Positions 4,753 to 5,333 of a stretch of 5,333 bases of DNA are shown here, in pieces (position 1 is the first letter of the stretch; each line of letters opens with the position of its first letter). The position numbers and the translations under genes were made by a program. Location of the stretch: NCBI GenBank assembly GCA_019240175.1, contig JAFAYS010000189.1, forward strand, positions 1-5,333. Reading direction: 5' to 3'. The stretch is from Chloroflexota bacterium. Lineage in GTDB: Bacteria; Chloroflexota; Chloroflexia; Chloroflexales; Kallotenuaceae. The notes under the pieces are model-generated. The model saw only the letters and a program-made list of their open reading frames with translations. It searched no databases and was not told where the DNA came from.

Positions 4753-5333
4753 TGCTTATCGGCTCCGTTGGAAAGCTAGCTTGAATGTAGTAGCCCTGGC
4801 CTGTGCTGCTGTGCTGGAAGCTGCCCCACAGCTGCTCGACGCGCTCTTGCATACCTATCAACCCAAGTGAGGTTGTTGTTCGCTCGTCCTGGCGCTCGCT
4901 TGGAAGCGCTTTGCCGTCATCGGCAATGGTTAAGCCAAACGCTGTGCTCTGAAAGTCGAGCGTCACGTTGATACTGGTTGCCTGGTGCGCATGCTTGATC
5001 GTATTGGCAACGGCCTCTTGCGTGATTCGGTAGGCGGCAAACGCAAGATCGTCGGGGAGCGCGCGAGCTTGACCAAGTACTACGACATTTAGCGCCATAC
5101 CGCCCACATCCAGTGCTCTGATCGACTGGTCTAGCGGCTGAATATTGCCGCTACGCAGCGCATGGATGCTCCCGCGCGCGTCACGTAGCGCCAACAGGGT
5201 GCGCGCTCGCGCTTCGAGAATCTCCTTGCGGGTAATGACAGAGTTGGCGGTGAGCTGGTCGTGCGCGCGGCTAAGCTTCTGAGCAATGATCGCGAGGTGG
5301 TAGTTCAGCACATCGTGCAGCTCCGAGGCCATC
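4682..5333 (-). CDS. NarL-type sensor histidine kinase, C-terminal part (cut by window edge)
   Basis: The frame is open to the right edge, so the sensor part and true start lie outside. The Met at 5332 is internal: ASELHDVLNYHLA just after it is the HisKA_3 dimerisation and phosphorylation helix. Residues are counted from that Met. H6 is the phospho-acceptor. The HATPase domain follows: N-box YRITQEAVANTIKHA (101-115, N110), G1 box ADDG (137-140) and G2 SLGLIGMQERVEQLWG (155-170). It would phosphorylate itself and then D57 of the downstream regulator. Oddity: the DxxxQ/H motif linked to phosphatase activity in this family reads D7-VLN-Y11, with Tyr at the Gln/His position. The last 23 or so codons are also read in another frame as the start of the regulator. 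Membrane location is unknown. Confidence 0.94.
   Translation of the reverse strand, partial: MASELHDVLNYHLAIIAQKLSRAHDQLTANSVITRKEILEARARTLLALRDARGSIHALRSGNIQPLDQSIRALDVGGMALNVVVLGQARALPDDLAFAAYRITQEAVANTIKHAHQATSINVTLDFQSTAFGLTIADDGKALPSERQDERTTTSLGLIGMQERVEQLWGSFQHSSTGQGYYIQASFPTEPISNDSDSHPDCGRSSNFSTYDQRWA

Noticed and set aside
1..5333. CRISPR array, insertion sequence, integrase or attachment site
   Set aside because: No regularly spaced direct repeats, transposase or recombinase motifs, or terminal inverted repeats with target duplications were seen.

Overview
This 5.3 kb bacterial window carries only minus-strand protein genes. Both ends are cut: a cytochrome P450 runs off the left edge and a sensor kinase enters at the right edge. 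Most of the DNA is fairly GC-rich and unusually rich in GATC. Two stretches are clearly more AT-rich: the toxin-antitoxin block (about 1500-2300) and the gene-free region (about 3660-4107). The gene mix (soluble P450, NarL-type two-component pair, MazF, receiver-like orphan regulator) would suit a GC-moderate environmental bacterium. A Chloroflexota member is my guess, but nothing in the window proves the taxon.

In transcription order from the right, the layout is as follows. First come a HisKA_3/HATPase histidine kinase (partial) and its NarL/LuxR response regulator, overlapping by 71 bp. Next is a roughly 480 bp stretch without a protein gene. It holds a strong candidate for a small RNA on the opposite (+) strand, with promoter, 5' hairpin and intrinsic terminator, plus a weaker second terminator-like hairpin. 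Then come a small LexA-like winged-helix protein and an orphan protein with a degenerate receiver domain and a C-terminal HTH-like segment. After these is a MazEF-type toxin-antitoxin operon (ribbon-helix-helix antitoxin, ATGA overlap, MazF/PemK toxin) with its own promoter and inverted-repeat operator. Last is a TetR regulator whose end overlaps the start of the P450.

The best-supported regulatory reading is at the TetR-P450 operon. A near-consensus promoter (TTGACA, 17 nt, TATGCT) points at the operon. Its predicted start site falls inside an 18-bp palindrome matching the Bacillus FadR box as I remember it (TGAATGA, 4 nt, TCATTCA). A second perfect 14-bp palindrome lies two helical turns further on. 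With the TetR HTH core GVADGTIYNYF, this suggests an autoregulated, acyl-CoA-responsive FadR-like repressor controlling a P450.

The least familiar part is the wHTH / pseudo-receiver pair with the facing small-RNA candidate. The RNA's hairpin loop region is complementary over 7 nt to the ribosome binding site of the pseudo-receiver gene.
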